This document shows positions 1-8,429 of a stretch of DNA of 64,000 nucleotides, in pieces. Within the stretch, counting starts at the first letter, position 1, and each line of letters opens with the position of its first letter. The position numbers and the translations under genes were made by a program. This DNA is from Halorussus amylolyticus (GTDB lineage Archaea > Halobacteriota > Halobacteria > Halobacteriales > Haladaptataceae): NCBI RefSeq assembly GCF_004143485.2, contig NZ_ML974131.1:335749-399748 (forward strand). Direction: 5' to 3'. The notes beneath the pieces were generated by a model. That model did not search any database. It was given only the letters and a program-made list of their open reading frames with translations, and was not told where the DNA came from.

Positions 1-27
1 CCTCCTTCCTCCCCCCGCCCCTCTTCC

Positions 28-66
28 GTGGTGGGCCCCCCCCCCCCCCCCGGGGGGCCCCCCCCC
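28..66. repeat. Homopolymeric C/G tract at window edge
   Basis: A run of 16 C (36-51) is followed by 6 G and 9 C, preceded by GGG. The runs can fold back on each other. No gene is visible between base 1 and 71. The tract may be real low-complexity DNA or an assembly artefact, since such homopolymers are often miscounted. Confidence 0.6.
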
Positions 67-71
67 ACGAC

Positions 72-266
72 TCACCCCTCTTCGATAGGCGGATTGAACA
101 GTTCGTGGCCGATGACCGCGACCGAGGCCACCAGCCCCGCAATCGCGCCCGGCAACCCCGTTAGCTGGCCGACCAGAAAGCCGCCCCCCGAAAGCAGCGG
201 TATCGCCGCGAGGACCGCGTCGTAGTGGCTCACCATTTCGTAATTAGATGTAATTACCTCGTCCAA
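72..266 (-). CDS. Small hydrophobic membrane protein
   Basis: 64 residues. An acidic N-terminus precedes two hydrophobic stretches (about 13-35 and 37-53) rich in Gly, Ala, Val and Leu, consistent with a hairpin membrane protein. It ends with a short acidic tail. I do not recognise the family. The TATA-like, AT-rich bases 240-255 lie over the first codons, so the exact start is uncertain. It stands alone, with a 120-base gap to the next gene on the same strand. Confidence 0.55.
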   Translation of the reverse strand: MDEVITSNYEMVSHYDAVLAAIPLLSGGGFLVGQLTGLPGAIAGLVASVAVIGHELFNPPIEEG

Positions 267-390
267 GAAGATTGGGGCGGAAGGCCGTGACTTCGTCCTC
301 TCGCGCTCGGCGTAACGCCCGGCGTTCGACGCTACGCGCCACGTACTCCTGTGTTACGCCGCGATTTCGAGGAATAGGCCGAGCGTATCG

Positions 391-1110
391 CTACTGCAAC
401 TCCGCCTCCGCGAGCACGTCGTTCAAATCGGCTCGCACTCGCTCGCCCATCTCGCGGTCCTTCGCGGTGGTGACCACGCGGTTCTCCTGCACGCTGGACC
501 CGTCCCGTAACAGGAGGCGGACGTTGCCGTTCTCGCCCGCACGGGTCGCCTTCGCGCGCACGCCGGTCCGACTCCCCGACCCGCCAGCGTCGATGGGGCC
601 GGGAATTATCTTCTTGACGTGGGGGTGGCCCGCGACGGTGTGAATCACCTTCCGGCCCGTCCGTCCGGCGATGAGCGTCGAGTGACTCCCGCCGATTTTC
701 TCGCTCGGGGCGGCGTCCACCACTTTCAGCGCGGGGTCGCCGCGCCGCGAGAGGACCCCCTCGACCGGGTCGTCGTCGGTCACGCGATAGAACGAGTAGC
801 GCAACTGCCCGCGAGTCGCTCGGAGCACCTCGCGGTCGCCCCCGGCGTACACCTCCTCGGGGCGCTTGCGTCGGACCTCGTCGGCGATTCGACCCGCGAA
901 GTTCCGGAGCTCGACCACGCCCGCCTCGCCGCCGTCCTCGGGCGTGGTGGTCACCCCGGTTTCGCCCACGACCGCCTCGCCGTCGAGCATCGTGAGCGTG
1001 GCGTGGTCGCGCGCGAGGTCGAGCACCACGGCGTCGGCGTTGGGCGACCGGCAGACCAGACAGTAGTCGCCGGGGCGTTCGAGCGATGACCCACACTGCC
1101 GACACTCCAT
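391..1110 (-). CDS. DUF2103-type metal-binding protein
   Basis: 239 residues. The N-terminus has a zinc ribbon with Cys3, Cys6, Cys17 and Cys20. The rest is a soluble alpha/beta protein with the basic patch GRTGRKVIHTVAGHPHVKKI near the middle. Length and layout match the archaeal DUF2103 'predicted metal-binding' family, which has no assigned reaction. The overlapping ORFs on both strands are frame shadows: only this frame has normal halophile acidic composition. It is separated from the next minus-strand gene by about 100 bases, so co-transcription is possible but unproven. Confidence 0.85.
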   Translation of the reverse strand: MECRQCGSSLERPGDYCLVCRSPNADAVVLDLARDHATLTMLDGEAVVGETGVTTTPEDGGEAGVVELRNFAGRIADEVRRKRPEEVYAGGDREVLRATRGQLRYSFYRVTDDDPVEGVLSRRGDPALKVVDAAPSEKIGGSHSTLIAGRTGRKVIHTVAGHPHVKKIIPGPIDAGGSGSRTGVRAKATRAGENGNVRLLLRDGSSVQENRVVTTAKDREMGERVRADLNDVLAEAELQ

Positions 1111-1207
1111 GAATCTTCGTAGCCGAGCGCGGGGTTTAACCTCGGTGTTTTGGGTCGCCTCCCGGTGGTCGTTCGGTCATCTCACAGACCTAGTCCCCCT
1201 CGCCGAC

Positions 1208-1549
1208 TCACTCCGGGGTCGTCTCCGCGAGGTCGGTCCCGCAGTTCGCACAGTAGTTCGCGCCCGCGGGCACCGACACCCCGCACTCGGGACAGCCCCG
1301 GTCGTCGCGCAGGACGCGGCGCTGGGAGTCGTTCAGATATTTGTACCCGCCGTAGACGACGTTCACGAGGCCGAACGACCACCACGCGGTCAGGATGGCG
1401 AGGACGATGTGAACCCCGAGGTCGCCCACGGTTCGTTTCACGAGGACGATTCGCTCGGGCGTCTCGGTCTCTATCTTCCACCCGTCGGCGATGGCGTCGT
1501 CTATCTGGCGCTGGAGTCGCTCGCTTCTCGTCGCCGGTGTGTAGCTCAT
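1208..1549 (-). CDS. Membrane protein with C-terminal zinc ribbon
   Basis: 113 residues. A charged N-terminal helix (1-40) is followed by a hydrophobic segment (about 46-66, ending in VVYGGYKY) and a C-terminal zinc ribbon with CPEC and CANC pairs. Small zinc-ribbon membrane proteins of this kind are common and uncharacterised in haloarchaea. They may act as membrane-anchored adaptors, but that is inference. It reads toward the DUF2103-type gene. Confidence 0.75.
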   Translation of the reverse strand: MSYTPATRSERLQRQIDDAIADGWKIETETPERIVLVKRTVGDLGVHIVLAILTAWWSFGLVNVVYGGYKYLNDSQRRVLRDDRGCPECGVSVPAGANYCANCGTDLAETTPE

Positions 1550-1921
1550 TCGGAAATCCCCCTGATTGGTCGCAGAAAGCGTACGTCGCCGGTCGGGATA
1601 TGGTTTGAGGCTACGAGCGAGTCGGAAACGGTGTCGGCCGACTCACAGCACGCAGAAGCAATTCGACCGCTCTACTTCAGCCAGAGCCAGAAACGACTCA
1701 GTTGGCGTGAAGCTAGCTACTCCCGATACCTATGAGACCGCCCCGCACCGCACAGCACCGCGCCCCGTGCCTCCCCGCATGCGAATTCGCTCGCTGTGCG
1801 AGCGAATTCGCGGCGCGTCCCGTGGTCCGTGTCGCCGCCGAAACGGCCGTCGTGGACGGGCCGATAGCAGTCGTCTCCGACGGGCGGTGTATCACGGTTG
1901 TCACCCGAACAGAAATCGAAC
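1550..1921. other. Gene-poor interval
   Basis: This 370-base stretch lies between the zinc-ribbon gene and truD, both on the minus strand. Open frames here have unbiased codon use and no recognisable domain, so I call no gene. Its one striking element is the hairpin at 1781-1811, listed separately. Confidence 0.6.
1781..1811. repeat. Perfect 14-bp inverted repeat, 3-nt loop
   Basis: GCGAATTCGCTCGC (1781-1794), loop TGT, then its exact reverse complement (1798-1811). It lies downstream of the truD stop codon and upstream of the zinc-ribbon gene. It could be a transcript-end hairpin for truD, but no T-run follows on either strand. It resembles the other long GC-rich palindromes of this window. 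Confidence 0.85.
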
Positions 1922-3265
1922 TCACTCGTTCGCCGGGTCGGTCTTCATGAACTCCCGCAGAATCACCGTCGCGTACGACCCCTTCGGAAGTGCGAACTCG
2001 AACGTCACCGCATCGTCCGTCACGCTCGCTTCGAGGTCGGTCCGGACCAGAATCGGTCGCCGGGTCCCGGTCGAGTCGAACTCCCCCGGCAGGTCGAAAT
2101 CGCCGGGTTCGAGGTCCAAGTCAGCCAGCACCTCGCGCTCGATTTCTCCGGGTTCGCCCTTTCCCAACTCGGTCTCGGTCCCTACCAGCGGCGCGGTCAC
2201 GAAGGCTCGCCCGCGCTCGCAGTGGCGCGCGACCGTCTCGACCCGATTCTCGGTCACTTCCTGCAGGCGGTCGGTGTCGGGGACGGTCAGCCCATCGACC
2301 CGCTCGGTGAAACACACCACGTCGCCCGCGACCGGCCGGTGGAAGGGCAGACCGCGCGCGAGTCGCTCGCTCAGGATTCGGTTGAAGGCGTACGACTGGG
2401 CCGCGTTGACGAACAACCGCTGGAGGTTCGACGGCACGGCTTCGAGCGCGGCCCGGAAGTCCTCGGGGTCGTCGCCGTCGCGCTCGACCAGTCGATTCAC
2501 CATCGCGCGCTCGAAGCCGAGACGCCGCGGGAGCGCGTCGAGCGCGGCCCGCCAGTCGCGGTCGTCGAAGGCGTCTGCAACCTCGCGGCGGGCGCTCTGG
2601 GTCCCTTCGGGTTCGGTGTCGTAGGGATTCGCGACGTACGCCCGGACCGCCTCCTCCCACTCGTCGCGGACGACGTGGAGGCCGACCTCGTGGGTGACAG
2701 GGCGGTGGCTCCCGAATCGCTGCTGGCCGAAGAAGTCGGGGACGCCCACGGTACCCGGCTTGCCGCCGCCGAACGCTTCGAGTTCCTCTCGAATCGCCGC
2801 AGTGTTCTCCGGATTCCCGGCGTCTCTGACCACGATTTCGAAGGCGTTGCCCGCGAGGTCGCCGAACTCCAGTCCCCGCCCCGCGCGTCCGAGGATTTCG
2901 ATGTCGGCTCCGCGAATCGCCACGTCGTCGAGGTCCCGGGCGTCGATTTTCCGGAGGCTGAACAGTTGCGTCGTGACGGCGTGTTTGTCCTTGGTCCCGG
3001 CCCACGAGACGCGCTCGCGGCTGATTCCGAGCGCGTCGGAGAGTCGCTTCGCGAAGTCGTTGGTGTCCCACCCGTGGAGGGTGCCCCGGACGACGAGATA
3101 CGGGTACGCGCCGGGGTCGGCGTCGGTCGGTTCGGCGTCGAATCGCTCGACTTCGCGCACTCGGAAGTCGGCGTCCTCGACTCGGATGCGACCGCCGATG
3201 CCGTCGGTGTCGCTGACGAAGCGTTCGATGCCGACCGCCTGCTCGACTGGGTACGACTCGCGCAT
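1922..3265 (-). CDS. truD: tRNA pseudouridine synthase TruD
   Basis: 447 residues, normal for the archaeal TruD/Pus7 family, which isomerises uridine 13 of tRNA. The catalytic Asp93 lies in WAGTKDKHA, the family signature. A second conserved block, [11 protein letters not shown], follows near residue 190, and the TRUD insertion domain fills the middle. The start at 3265 gives the usual [14 protein letters not shown]-terminus. The gene lies upstream of the zinc-ribbon gene and downstream of pth2, all on the minus strand, making a small RNA-maintenance neighbourhood. Confidence 0.95.
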   Translation of the reverse strand: MRESYPVEQAVGIERFVSDTDGIGGRIRVEDADFRVREVERFDAEPTDADPGAYPYLVVRGTLHGWDTNDFAKRLSDALGISRERVSWAGTKDKHAVTTQLFSLRKIDARDLDDVAIRGADIEILGRAGRGLEFGDLAGNAFEIVVRDAGNPENTAAIREELEAFGGGKPGTVGVPDFFGQQRFGSHRPVTHEVGLHVVRDEWEEAVRAYVANPYDTEPEGTQSARREVADAFDDRDWRAALDALPRRLGFERAMVNRLVERDGDDPEDFRAALEAVPSNLQRLFVNAAQSYAFNRILSERLARGLPFHRPVAGDVVCFTERVDGLTVPDTDRLQEVTENRVETVARHCERGRAFVTAPLVGTETELGKGEPGEIEREVLADLDLEPGDFDLPGEFDSTGTRRPILVRTDLEASVTDDAVTFEFALPKGSYATVILREFMKTDPANE

Positions 3266-3389
3266 TCGCTCGGTCTTGGTGGTCGGTCGGCTTGTATCTG
3301 GCTTCCTGCGACGAACAGCGACTGAACTCGGAGGAGGTGTGGTCGGCGAAGCGACGGTTACGACTACGGAGACGAACGCTCCGAGGAAA

Positions 3390-3728
3390 TCAGTACAGCG
3401 AGAGGTCGCCGGTCACTTTGTCCACGAGGTCGTCGTCCGCGGGACCGACCGCGAGCGCGCTCACGGTCCCGGGGTCGAGTTGGGTGTGGCCCGCATCGCG
3501 GACGATGGCGTGGGGCAGGCCCTCTGCCCGCGCTTTCTCGGCGAGTTCGAACAGTTGGCTCTCGCTGTCTCCTTTCAACACGACCTTCTTCTGCCCCTCG
3601 CCCTTCCACCGCTTTCGCGCCTTGCTCCCCGTCTCCTCGTACGCCGACAGCGAGGCGTGGGCGACTTGGGCCGCCAGTTTCCCTTTCCCCATTCCGATGT
3701 CGGTCCGGGCGACGATGGCCTGTTTCAT
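3390..3728 (-). CDS. pth2: Peptidyl-tRNA hydrolase, archaeal/eukaryotic type (Pth2)
   Basis: 112 residues, full length for Pth2, which frees tRNA from stalled peptidyl-tRNA by hydrolysing the ester bond. The N-terminus [20 protein letters not shown] carries the invariant GKGKLAAQ(V)AHA block. The C-terminal region [16 protein letters not shown] is also characteristic. It is transcribed in the same direction as truD with about 120 bases between, so a shared transcript is plausible. The upstream gene is divergent. Confidence 0.95.
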   Translation of the reverse strand: MKQAIVARTDIGMGKGKLAAQVAHASLSAYEETGSKARKRWKGEGQKKVVLKGDSESQLFELAEKARAEGLPHAIVRDAGHTQLDPGTVSALAVGPADDDLVDKVTGDLSLY

Positions 3729-3838
3729 GTGCCGGGGGACGCTCCCCGGCGTTAAATCGGTGGCTACTCGCGGTGGCCGCCCGCCCCGAAAAGACAGAAA
3801 ATCAACAGAATTAATGAGGTTCGGCGGTCGCTTCCGGT

Positions 3839-4564
3839 ATGGTCCTCGACGCCCTCCTCCGCCCCGACGACTTCTTCGCCGACCGCACGCCCGGACTCAG
3901 TCTGGGTCGCGCCGCGGTCGTCGTCCTCCTCGTCGCGGTGGTCATCACCACCTCGGTCGGCGCGTTCGGATGGCTGTTCAGCGAACGCCTGACCGCGACG
4001 ACCGAGATACCCAACGAGAACCGCCCGCCCGACTGGGTCTGCGACGGCGAGGCCGACACCGAAGCCGAGGAGATGCAACAGGCCGACTGCGACGAGCCGA
4101 AACAGCAGACCGTGGTAGTCGGCGACCTCGTCTGGGACGCCTTCAGCGAGATACTCCCGCTGGTGTTCGTCGGGATGCTGTTCGGCTGGCCGCTCTACGC
4201 CGTGGCCCTCCACGTCGCCTCCGCGGCGTTCGGCGGGACGGGGTCGTTCGCGGACACCCTCGCGGTTGCGGCGTGGGGGATGGTCCCGAGCGCGGTCGTC
4301 GCCGTCGTGGGTCTCGGCCTGCTGTACACCGGACTCGGCGGTATCGACCTCGCGACCTCGAACCCCGAACGCCTCGCCTCGCAAATCGAGTCGATGAGCC
4401 AGCGCGCGCAGGGCGACACCGCCCTGCTGTCGCTGGTCGGGGCGTGCTGGCAGGGGTACGTCTGGTCGTTCGGACTGAAGCACGCTCGCGACCTTCCGAC
4501 CGGCGCGGCGGCGTTCGCGGGCGGCGGAGTCGCGTTCGTGGTCTTCCTCTTCGGTCTCGCCTGA
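3839..4564 (+). CDS. Yip1-family membrane protein
   Basis: 241 residues. After a short N-terminal cytosolic segment with [12 protein letters not shown] there are five hydrophobic spans, at about 23-45, 103-125, 140-170, 190-215 and 222-240. An acidic extracytoplasmic loop near 60-90 has two Cys. The layout fits the archaeal Yip1-domain membrane proteins, which have no known biochemical role. It is divergent from pth2 and followed after 92 bases by dcd on the same strand. Confidence 0.75.
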   Translation: MVLDALLRPDDFFADRTPGLSLGRAAVVVLLVAVVITTSVGAFGWLFSERLTATTEIPNENRPPDWVCDGEADTEAEEMQQADCDEPKQQTVVVGDLVWDAFSEILPLVFVGMLFGWPLYAVALHVASAAFGGTGSFADTLAVAAWGMVPSAVVAVVGLGLLYTGLGGIDLATSNPERLASQIESMSQRAQGDTALLSLVGACWQGYVWSFGLKHARDLPTGAAAFAGGGVAFVVFLFGLA

Positions 4565-4656
4565 GCGCGAACGCAGAACGCGATACCTCCAATCGCCCCC
4601 GGACGGTCTCGCGCAAAAGCCGGTCCATTTACACCGCTTCGCGCGAACCCCCGAGT

Positions 4657-5277
4657 ATGATACTCTCGGACGCCGACATCCTCCACCGACTCGAGGAGGG
4701 CGACCTCGCGGTCGAACCGCTCGACGACCTCGACCTCCAGATTCAGCCCGCGAGCATCGACCTCAGACTCGGCCGTGAGTTCCTGGAATTCCAGCGCACC
4801 AACATCTCCTGCATCCATCCCGACAGCGAACAGGAGATATCCGAGTACGTCACCGAGACCGTGGTCGAGGAGGGTGAGGAGTTCATCCTCCACCCCGGCG
4901 ACTTCGTCCTCGGAACGACGAAGGAGCGCGTCGAGATTCCCGACGACCTCATCGCCCACGTCGAGGGCCGGTCGTCGCTCGGACGGCTCGCGGTCGTGGT
5001 CCACGCCACCGCCGGACTCTGCGACCCCGGCTATCAGGGTCAGATAACCCTCGAACTCTCGAATCTCGGCACCGCACCCGTCGCGCTCGCGCCCGGCATG
5101 CGAGTCTCGCAGTTGACGTTCACCGAACTCAAAAACCCGGCCGACCGACCCTACGGTGCCGAGCGCGGGTCGAAGTATCAGGACCAGTCCGGGCCGCAAG
5201 CCTCCCGAATCCAGAGCGACCACGAGTTCGGCGGCGACCAGAAGGCCGGGTCGGAGACGGAGGCCGACCGGACATGA
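4657..5277 (+). CDS. dcd: dCTP deaminase
   Basis: 206 residues. It deaminates dCTP to dUTP in pyrimidine nucleotide metabolism. The N-terminus [17 protein letters not shown] and the central [10 protein letters not shown] ... GYQGQITLE blocks are family signatures. The Glu of QITLE is the catalytic acid, and the Arg/Ser of RSSLGR contact the phosphates. The start at 4657 is chosen because the longer upstream reading has non-coding composition and a weak TATA-like ATTTACA lies about 28 nt before this ATG. The stop overlaps the start of the ThiR-type gene by four bases (ATGA). Confidence 0.95.
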   Translation: MILSDADILHRLEEGDLAVEPLDDLDLQIQPASIDLRLGREFLEFQRTNISCIHPDSEQEISEYVTETVVEEGEEFILHPGDFVLGTTKERVEIPDDLIAHVEGRSSLGRLAVVVHATAGLCDPGYQGQITLELSNLGTAPVALAPGMRVSQLTFTELKNPADRPYGAERGSKYQDQSGPQASRIQSDHEFGGDQKAGSETEADRT

Positions 5278-6173
5278 GATTCGTCGAGGAAGTCGTCGTA
5301 GAGGAGTTCCTTCCCACGGTCCGGTCGATGCTGGCCGAGGACCTCCGCGAGCGCGGCCTGACTCAGAGCGAGGTCGCCGAGTTGCTCGGCATCAGCCAGA
5401 GCGCGGTGTCGAAGTACGCCAACGGCGAGGTCGAGCGAAACGACCGCGTTCTCGGAGACGAGCGCGTCCGGGAGTTGGTCACTCGCGTCAGCAGCGGACT
5501 CGCGGAGGGAACGATGAGTCGCGTCGAGGCGCTGGTCGAAATCGAGGTTCTCGTTCGGCGACTGGAGGACCGCGACCTCCTCGCGGAACTCCACGAGACG
5601 GCGATGCCCGAACTCTCGGGTCACGGCGGCGACTTCAACGTCCACGACCCCGAGGGCGAACTCCGCGTGACCGAGCGGGTCCGGTCGTCGCTCCGCCGGG
5701 GACTGACCATCGTCGAGAGCGCGAGCGGGTTCGCGTCGCTCATCCCCGCGGTGGGGTCGAACCTCTGTGAGTGCACGCCCGACGCCGACGGCATCGACGA
5801 CGTGGCGGGCGTGCCGGGGCGCATCTTCGACGTGAAGGGCCAGGCGACCATCCCGGCCGACCCCGAGTTCGGCGTGAGCGAACACGTCGCGTCGCTCCTG
5901 CTCGCGGCCCGACGGAACGGAAGCGACGCGCGCGCCGCGCTCAACGTTCGATACGACCCCGACCTCGTGGCCGCGCTCGAAGCGCGCGGCCACGAGGTCG
6001 CCGAGTTCGACGCCGAGTACGACGACCTCGACGCGGTGGTCGGGGCGGCCCTGCGCGAGCACCCCGACGCGACGGTCCTCTACCACACCGGCGGGTACGG
6101 CATCGAACCCATCACCTACCTGCTCGGCGACGACGCCGAGGTGGTTTCGGAGATGGCTCGGAGTCTGTTGTAG
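5274..6173 (+). CDS. thiR: ThiR-type regulator: HTH plus ThiN domain
   Basis: 299 residues. The N-terminal XRE-type helix-turn-helix (about 20-50, [20 protein letters not shown]) is followed by a linker. The C-terminal ThiN-like domain (about 130-299) ends in a [12 protein letters not shown] block. ThiN domains bind or make thiamine phosphate. The HTH fusion matches archaeal ThiR, which represses thiamine genes when thiamine phosphates bind. It is translationally coupled to dcd by an ATGA overlap. No thiamine biosynthesis gene is visible nearby, so its targets must lie elsewhere. Confidence 0.85.
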   Translation: MRFVEEVVVEEFLPTVRSMLAEDLRERGLTQSEVAELLGISQSAVSKYANGEVERNDRVLGDERVRELVTRVSSGLAEGTMSRVEALVEIEVLVRRLEDRDLLAELHETAMPELSGHGGDFNVHDPEGELRVTERVRSSLRRGLTIVESASGFASLIPAVGSNLCECTPDADGIDDVAGVPGRIFDVKGQATIPADPEFGVSEHVASLLLAARRNGSDARAALNVRYDPDLVAALEARGHEVAEFDAEYDDLDAVVGAALREHPDATVLYHTGGYGIEPITYLLGDDAEVVSEMARSLL

Positions 6174-6200
6174 CCGATTTGGAGCGTCCTCGTCGCCGAC

Positions 6201-6367
6201 TCAGAACTCCTCGACCACGTGCCGGTCGGCGGTGACGTGCGCCCTGCCGTGGCGAACCTCGGAGACGGTCCCGAGACGGGTCCCGTCGCTGTCTACCACT
6301 TCTTTGTCCACCTCGTTCTCGGTGAGTGCGACCGTCGTGGCGTGGGCGTTACGACGCGAGGAGTCAT
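6201..6367 (-). pseudogene. Remnant of a PRC-barrel gene
   Basis: In one minus-strand frame the last 42 codons before the stop at 6201 read like the start of a haloarchaeal PRC-barrel protein (LTENEVDKEVVDSDGTRLG, then a VSEVRHGRAHV strand). No ATG, GTG or TTG in this frame lies nearby. An ATG at 6367 sits in a different frame, so a one-base frameshift may have broken the gene. The predicted product is also shorter than usual PRC-barrel proteins. It could still be a short gene with an unusual start. Confidence 0.35.
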
Positions 6368-6443
6368 CAGGACGACGGCCGACCGCCTCCGTCGCAGTCG
6401 TCCCGCGCTCAGCCTTTTGTCCCGGAACGCCGTACGCGCTCGC

Positions 6444-7133
6444 ATGGCACACGACTCGACCGCCGCGGCCCAGCAGTTCTACGGCCGGTGGGCCGACCTC
6501 TACGATTTCCTCGCGCGCGCGACGCCCGGACTCGGGCGACTGCGCGCGCACGCCGCGGACGCGCTGGCGCTCGAACCCGGTGACACCGTGGTCGAGATGG
6601 GATGTGGCACGGGCGCGAACTTCGAACACCTCCGCGAGCGCGTCGGTCCGGCGGGCAGGGTCGTCGGCGTGGACTTCACTCGGGGGATGCTCGAACGCGC
6701 TCGCGACCGAATCGAGCGTGAGGACTGGCGGAACGTCCACGTCGTGCAAGCCGACGCGACGGGAATCGAGTTTCGCGAGTCGCCGGACGCGATTCTCGCC
6801 ACCTTCGTCGTCGGGATGCTGGGTGACCCCGGGCGTGCCGTGAATCGGTGGGCGGATATGCTCGCACCCGGCGGGTCGCTCGCGCTCCTCGACGCTGCCC
6901 AGACGAATCAATGGTTCGGGTGCCCGGTCAATCTGGCGTTCCGGGGGCTGGTCGTCGCGTCGTCGCCGACCGGGATGGACGGCTACGACCGACCGCCGTG
7001 GGCGATTCTGGACGAGCGAGTAGCGACTGCTCGGCGCGCGCTCCGAGCGCGCGCGGACGAGACGGCCCACACCGAACACGCGCTCGGCGTGGTGCGAGTG
7101 ACTGGCGGACGAATCGACTCCGGAGGAGCGTGA
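6444..7133 (+). CDS. Class I SAM-dependent methyltransferase
   Basis: 229 residues. Motif I is VVEMGCGTGANF (about 47-58), followed by an acidic strand end (VVGVDFTRGML), the QADATGIEF block for the adenine pocket, and post-motif LAPGGSLALLDAA. The fold is UbiE/Coq5-like, but the substrate cannot be told from sequence. The start at 6444 is the first ATG in the frame with normal coding composition. The gene stands alone, divergent from the PRC-barrel remnant. Confidence 0.85.
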   Translation: MAHDSTAAAQQFYGRWADLYDFLARATPGLGRLRAHAADALALEPGDTVVEMGCGTGANFEHLRERVGPAGRVVGVDFTRGMLERARDRIEREDWRNVHVVQADATGIEFRESPDAILATFVVGMLGDPGRAVNRWADMLAPGGSLALLDAAQTNQWFGCPVNLAFRGLVVASSPTGMDGYDRPPWAILDERVATARRALRARADETAHTEHALGVVRVTGGRIDSGGA

Positions 7134-7260
7134 CAAAGCAGTGGTGTCGGGGTGCAAGCCCGGGATGACAGACGCTTCAGGATGGGCACAACCGCGTCCA
7201 TCAGTGTGTTACGCCGTGTCATACACAATAAGGGTGTCTATCGAACAGATTTGTACAGTG

Positions 7261-8004
7261 TCAGCGGAGGTCACCTCCCCGAATCGCGCGCTCGGCCTCC
7301 GCCAGCGCCGCCTCGCGGTCGAACTCGCCGACGATTCGCTCCAACTCCTCGTCGCTCGCACCTTGCAGGTCGCGAGCGTGTTCTGCGATGTTCGGCACCG
7401 CTCGGATGATGTTGTCGATAATCGGAATCGCCGCGGTCCGGGCCGACCGCGAGAGCGGATTCAGGTCCACCACGATTTCGACTTTTCCCATCTCGGCGAG
7501 CGCCTCGGCCCGGTCGCCGTCCTCCAGCGGCACGACCACCACGTCGGCGGCGAAGATGCCGTCTTCGTCTACTTTCGCGCGCTCGTGGTCCAGCCCCGGA
7601 ATCCGGGCGTCCGCCGCGAGACCCTTCACGTCGCTCGCGCCGTGGTCCCGAAGGTGGTCGGCGATGGCCTCCATCCGCTCGGGCGTTCGATTGAACAGAT
7701 TCACTTCGATGTCGGCCCCCACGACCTCGGCGAGCTTGACCGTCTCGCCGGGCACCAGCGCCGCGACGTTGCCGTTGACCGAGAGCACCGGGCGGTCGGC
7801 GAGTAGGAGTCGGGCCGCCGCGGTGCGCTCGGCCCGGTCGGCGCTCGGAATCGTCTCCTCGCCGAGCAGGTAGTCGAAGGCTTCGCCCCTCCCCTCGGCG
7901 ATGAGGCCCTGCTTGCTGGTGATACCCTTCTCGACGCCCTCCTCGATTCGGTGACGGGTGAGGAGTGACTGGTAACGCGGGTGGTCCTCCGGGATGTCGG
8001 TCAT
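7261..8004 (-). CDS. 4-phosphopantoate--beta-alanine ligase (phosphopantothenate synthetase)
   Basis: 247 residues, the normal length of the archaeal phosphopantothenate synthetase (COG1701). It joins 4-phosphopantoate to beta-alanine using ATP, the second step of the archaeal coenzyme A route. The N-terminus IPEDHPRYQSLLTRHRIEEG and the GLIAEGRGEAFDYLLGE block are characteristic. It lies downstream of pantoate kinase on the same strand, with a small SIMPL-like gene between, so an operon for consecutive steps is likely. An MfnA-type decarboxylase that could supply beta-alanine is 17 kb away in the same window. Confidence 0.92.
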   Translation of the reverse strand: MTDIPEDHPRYQSLLTRHRIEEGVEKGITSKQGLIAEGRGEAFDYLLGEETIPSADRAERTAAARLLLADRPVLSVNGNVAALVPGETVKLAEVVGADIEVNLFNRTPERMEAIADHLRDHGASDVKGLAADARIPGLDHERAKVDEDGIFAADVVVVPLEDGDRAEALAEMGKVEIVVDLNPLSRSARTAAIPIIDNIIRAVPNIAEHARDLQGASDEELERIVGEFDREAALAEAERAIRGGDLR

Positions 8005-8039
8005 GGCCGACCCTCCGCGGGGGAGTCGGAAAAATCGAC

Positions 8040-8423
8040 CTATCTCTCGCGCTCTCGACGGGGCGGAACTTCGAGACTCGACTCCGAATCAGTCGCCGGT
8101 GAGTTCGTACACGACTTCGACCGACTCGGTGACGACGACCGGCTCCGGTCGGAGTTCCGCATCTCGATTGCGCGGTACGGCGCGTCGGTGTCAGGGTCGA
8201 ACGCCTGCGTCGAATCCTCGACTCGGAGTTCCACGGTGTCGATTCGCTCGCTCGGCGAAACCTCGGCGAGCGACTCCCGAACGGTCGCGGCCCGGTCGCG
8301 AGCGCCCTCTCGAGCGGCCGCGGCCGAATCCCCCTCGCCAATCGCCTGCACTCCGACCGTGGCGAGTTCGGGCGACCGCTCACTTCGTCCGGTGGCGTCC
8401 GTCGTGATAGTGCGTCGAGTCAT
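8040..8423 (-). CDS. SIMPL (DUF541)-like protein, probably frameshifted
   Basis: 127 residues as read. Residues 1-85 look like a haloarchaeal SIMPL-domain protein (ELATVGVQAIGEGD, then VELRVEDSTQAFDPDTDAPY). After about base 8170 the frame becomes Ser/Arg-rich and poor in third-position G/C. A neighbouring frame instead reads AELRPEPVVVTESVEVVYEL with normal coding bias and stops at 8089. A one-base indel near 8165-8175 would restore a 335-base gene. The start lies 6 nt after the pantoate kinase stop. SIMPL function is unknown. Confidence 0.65.
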   Translation of the reverse strand: MTRRTITTDATGRSERSPELATVGVQAIGEGDSAAAAREGARDRAATVRESLAEVSPSERIDTVELRVEDSTQAFDPDTDAPYRAIEMRNSDRSRSSSPSRSKSCTNSPATDSESSLEVPPRRERER

Positions 8424-8429
8424 CGTCGT

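Noticed and set aside
1713-1950. Small ORFs on both strands in the gap before truD
   Set aside because: Composition is non-coding, the palindrome splits them, and they overlap the truD end.
3292-4656. Long N-terminal extension of the dCTP deaminase frame
   Set aside because: It crosses pth2 and the Yip1-like gene and is Arg-rich. The deaminase starts at 4657, where family similarity begins.
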